DNA from: CAJPPJ01 sp963545265
GTDB lineage: Bacteria > Bacillota_I > Bacilli_A > RF39 > UBA660
DNA length: 64,000 bases
Direction of reading: 5' to 3'
Assembly (NCBI GenBank): GCA_963545265.1
Contig: CAUUHY010000004.1
Span: 1 to 64,000, forward strand
Positions 62,993 through 64,000 of the stretch are shown here, one piece after another. The stretch's first letter is position 1; each line of letters starts with the position of its first letter. Position numbers and translations under genes: made by a program. A model generated the notes under the pieces. That model searched no databases. It saw only the letters and a list, made by a program, of their open reading frames with translations, and had not been told where the DNA came from.

Positions 62993-64000
62993 TTACTCAT
63001 AAAAATCTTTTAGTTCTTGACTGTATTCATCTTCTAGTTCATCACTAGCTTCTTCTGTTGTTTCTTCAGTCGATAATTCTTCTTCGTCTTTCTTAGTTGC
63101 AAGTCCTGCTGCTAAAGCACCACTTCCTAAAAGCATTCCTCCAATTCCAGCAAATTTAAGTAAGTTATTACTTCCACTTTTATCTTCTGAAACTAAAGTA
63201 TCATCAGTTGCACCTAGTTCTAAATTTTCATCGCTTAAATCTGTTGGAGATACATCTGTTAAGTTACCTTCTTCAATTACTTCCCCATCTTCTAAATTTG
63301 GAGTTTCTGCCTCAGTACTTGTAGACATTTTTTCTAAAGAATCTTTGTCATTTGTTGTAGTACCAAGTTCACTACCAGTTCCTACATTATTATCTGTCGG
63401 ATTTTTAAAATTTGTTCCTGTTGATGGAGTATCACCAGTTGTTGGTGTATAAATTGGAGTTTCACTTCCTCCTCTATCTCTATAATAATCTTTTCCATCT
63501 CTTCCAGAAGTTCCGTCTTTTCCAGAATTTCCGTTTTTACCATCTTTTCCAGAATTTCCATCTTTTCCGGAATTTCCGTTTTTACCATCTTTTCCATTAT
63601 CACCTTTTTCAGGTTTTTTTCTAAGTTCTTCTTGCATTGCACGCATTTTTTCTCGAAGTTCTTTAATTCTTGCGTCTATATCACCATTGGATTTTGAATT
63701 CGTATCTTCATTCCCGTGTTTTTTTCTATTTTCATCACTTGGTTTATAAGGGTTCTTTGCTTCATTATTATTTGGATCAGTTTGATTATTGCCATTACCT
63801 CCAGAAGATCCACCATTTGATCCTCCACCAGTTCCATTTCCACCTCCAGAAGATCCACCATTTGATCCACCTCCAGAAGATCCACCATTTGATCCACCTC
63901 CAGAAGATCCTCCACCTGATCCTGATCTTTTTTTAACACCTTCAGATAAATTTGCTAATTCGCCCTTCATTTTACTTACAGCTCCAGCATCAAGACCAGC
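62993..64000 (-). CDS. Collagen-like, Gly/Ser-linker, C-terminally anchored protein (5' end beyond the window)
   Basis: The frame is open to 64000, so the N-terminus is missing; 336 residues are visible. After a short helical end (AVSKMKGELANLSEGVKK), a Gly/Ser/Asn-rich linker (63791-63925) made of tandem GGGSNGGSS-type nonapeptides follows. Then a charged helix (ARIKELREKMRAMQEELRKK), 13 Gly-X-Y triplets (63488-63604, as GKDGNS and GKDGKNGNS), a polar region, one membrane segment near the C-terminus (KFAGIGGMLLGSGALAAG) and an acidic tail. The layout mirrors the gene downstream. The triplets could form a trimeric stalk like other bacterial collagen-like proteins. Function unknown. Confidence 0.7.
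   Translation of the reverse strand, partial: AGLDAGAVSKMKGELANLSEGVKKRSGSGGGSSGGGSNGGSSGGGSNGGSSGGGNGTGGGSNGGSSGGNGNNQTDPNNNEAKNPYKPSDENRKKHGNEDTNSKSNGDIDARIKELREKMRAMQEELRKKPEKGDNGKDGKNGNSGKDGNSGKDGKNGNSGKDGTSGRDGKDYYRDRGGSETPIYTPTTGDTPSTGTNFKNPTDNNVGTGSELGTTTNDKDSLEKMSTSTEAETPNLEDGEVIEEGNLTDVSPTDLSDENLELGATDDTLVSEDKSGSNNLLKFAGIGGMLLGSGALAAGLATKKDEEELSTEETTEEASDELEDEYSQELKDFYE

Noticed and set aside
63791..63925. Regular 27-base repeat that could be taken for a CRISPR or minisatellite
   Set aside because: The repeats are in frame and encode GGGSNGGSS-type units of a protein linker; there are no unique spacers or cas genes.
1..64000. Mycoplasma-type code (TGA as Trp)
   Set aside because: Conserved Trp positions (for example in fusA, nusG and ComEB) are TGG, and TGA ends several genes (rluB-like, cohesin-like, the 278-aa gene).

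Overview
The window is a compact, very AT-rich bacterial chromosome segment with a low-GC Gram-positive (Bacillota) gene set. It carries hrcA-grpE-dnaK-dnaJ under CIRCE operators, the rplK-rplA / rplJ-rplL / rpoB-rpoC / rpsL-rpsG-fusA-tuf core, addAB, comEB and LytR-CpsA-Psr and dockerin proteins. TGG encodes Trp and TGA is used as a stop, so this is the standard code and not that of Mycoplasma. Small size, tight packing and gut-type surface domains suggest an uncultured, probably host-associated Bacilli lineage near the RF39/Mollicutes-related groups. That taxonomy is inference. Almost every gene is on the minus strand; only two small genes at 17.8-18.4 kb are on the plus strand. I see no mobile element, CRISPR array, rRNA gene or gene-free stretch over 300 bases. 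The largest gap, 58289-58555, holds the rpoB promoter and the rplL terminator.

Layout in coordinate order; most transcription runs right to left. 1-3.5 kb: a partial lipid kinase, an acyltransferase, a pseudouridine synthase and asnS. 3.6-8.7 kb: the heat-shock operon hrcA-grpE-dnaK-dnaJ plus a small membrane exporter, with two CIRCE boxes at its promoter. 8.8-12.3 kb: trigger factor, prepilin peptidase and a PilC-type platform protein. 12.4-17.7 kb: SPFH/NfeD pair, GTPases Der and EngB, an NrnA-like phosphoesterase and ThiI. 17.8-20.2 kb: two unknown plus-strand genes, comEB, a glycosyltransferase and tRNA-Arg(TCT). 20.2-31.5 kb: an anchored acidic protein, miaA, an ABC exporter, mutL, a polysaccharide deacetylase, miaB, a short Rel/SpoT protein and rmuC. 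31.5-37.9 kb: a DedA-like membrane protein, addA, addB and a Nudix hydrolase.

38-46.6 kb is a surface and secretion island. It holds an LCP-PASTA protein, a membrane-anchored cohesin-like protein, a secreted glucosaminidase ending in a dockerin, two pseudopilins, a strongly promoted unknown gene, and a cysteine protease closely resembling the streptococcal immunoglobulin-cleaving enzyme IdeS (peptidase family C66). 46.7-61.6 kb is the information-processing core, with a clear L10 leader and two likely L1 autoregulatory sites. 61.7-64 kb holds two related C-terminally anchored proteins with Gly/Ser-rich linkers, one with a collagen-like Gly-X-Y stretch; the second runs off the window.

Most worth a second look: the IdeS-like protease; the dockerin hydrolase / cohesin anchor / LCP operon, which looks like a two-component cell-wall docking device; a Rel protein whose synthetase glutamate is Gln and which lacks the C-terminal regulatory domains, predicting a hydrolase-only enzyme; a shortened AddB lacking Walker A and iron-sulfur cysteines; and the collagen-like/coiled-coil tail-anchored pair.
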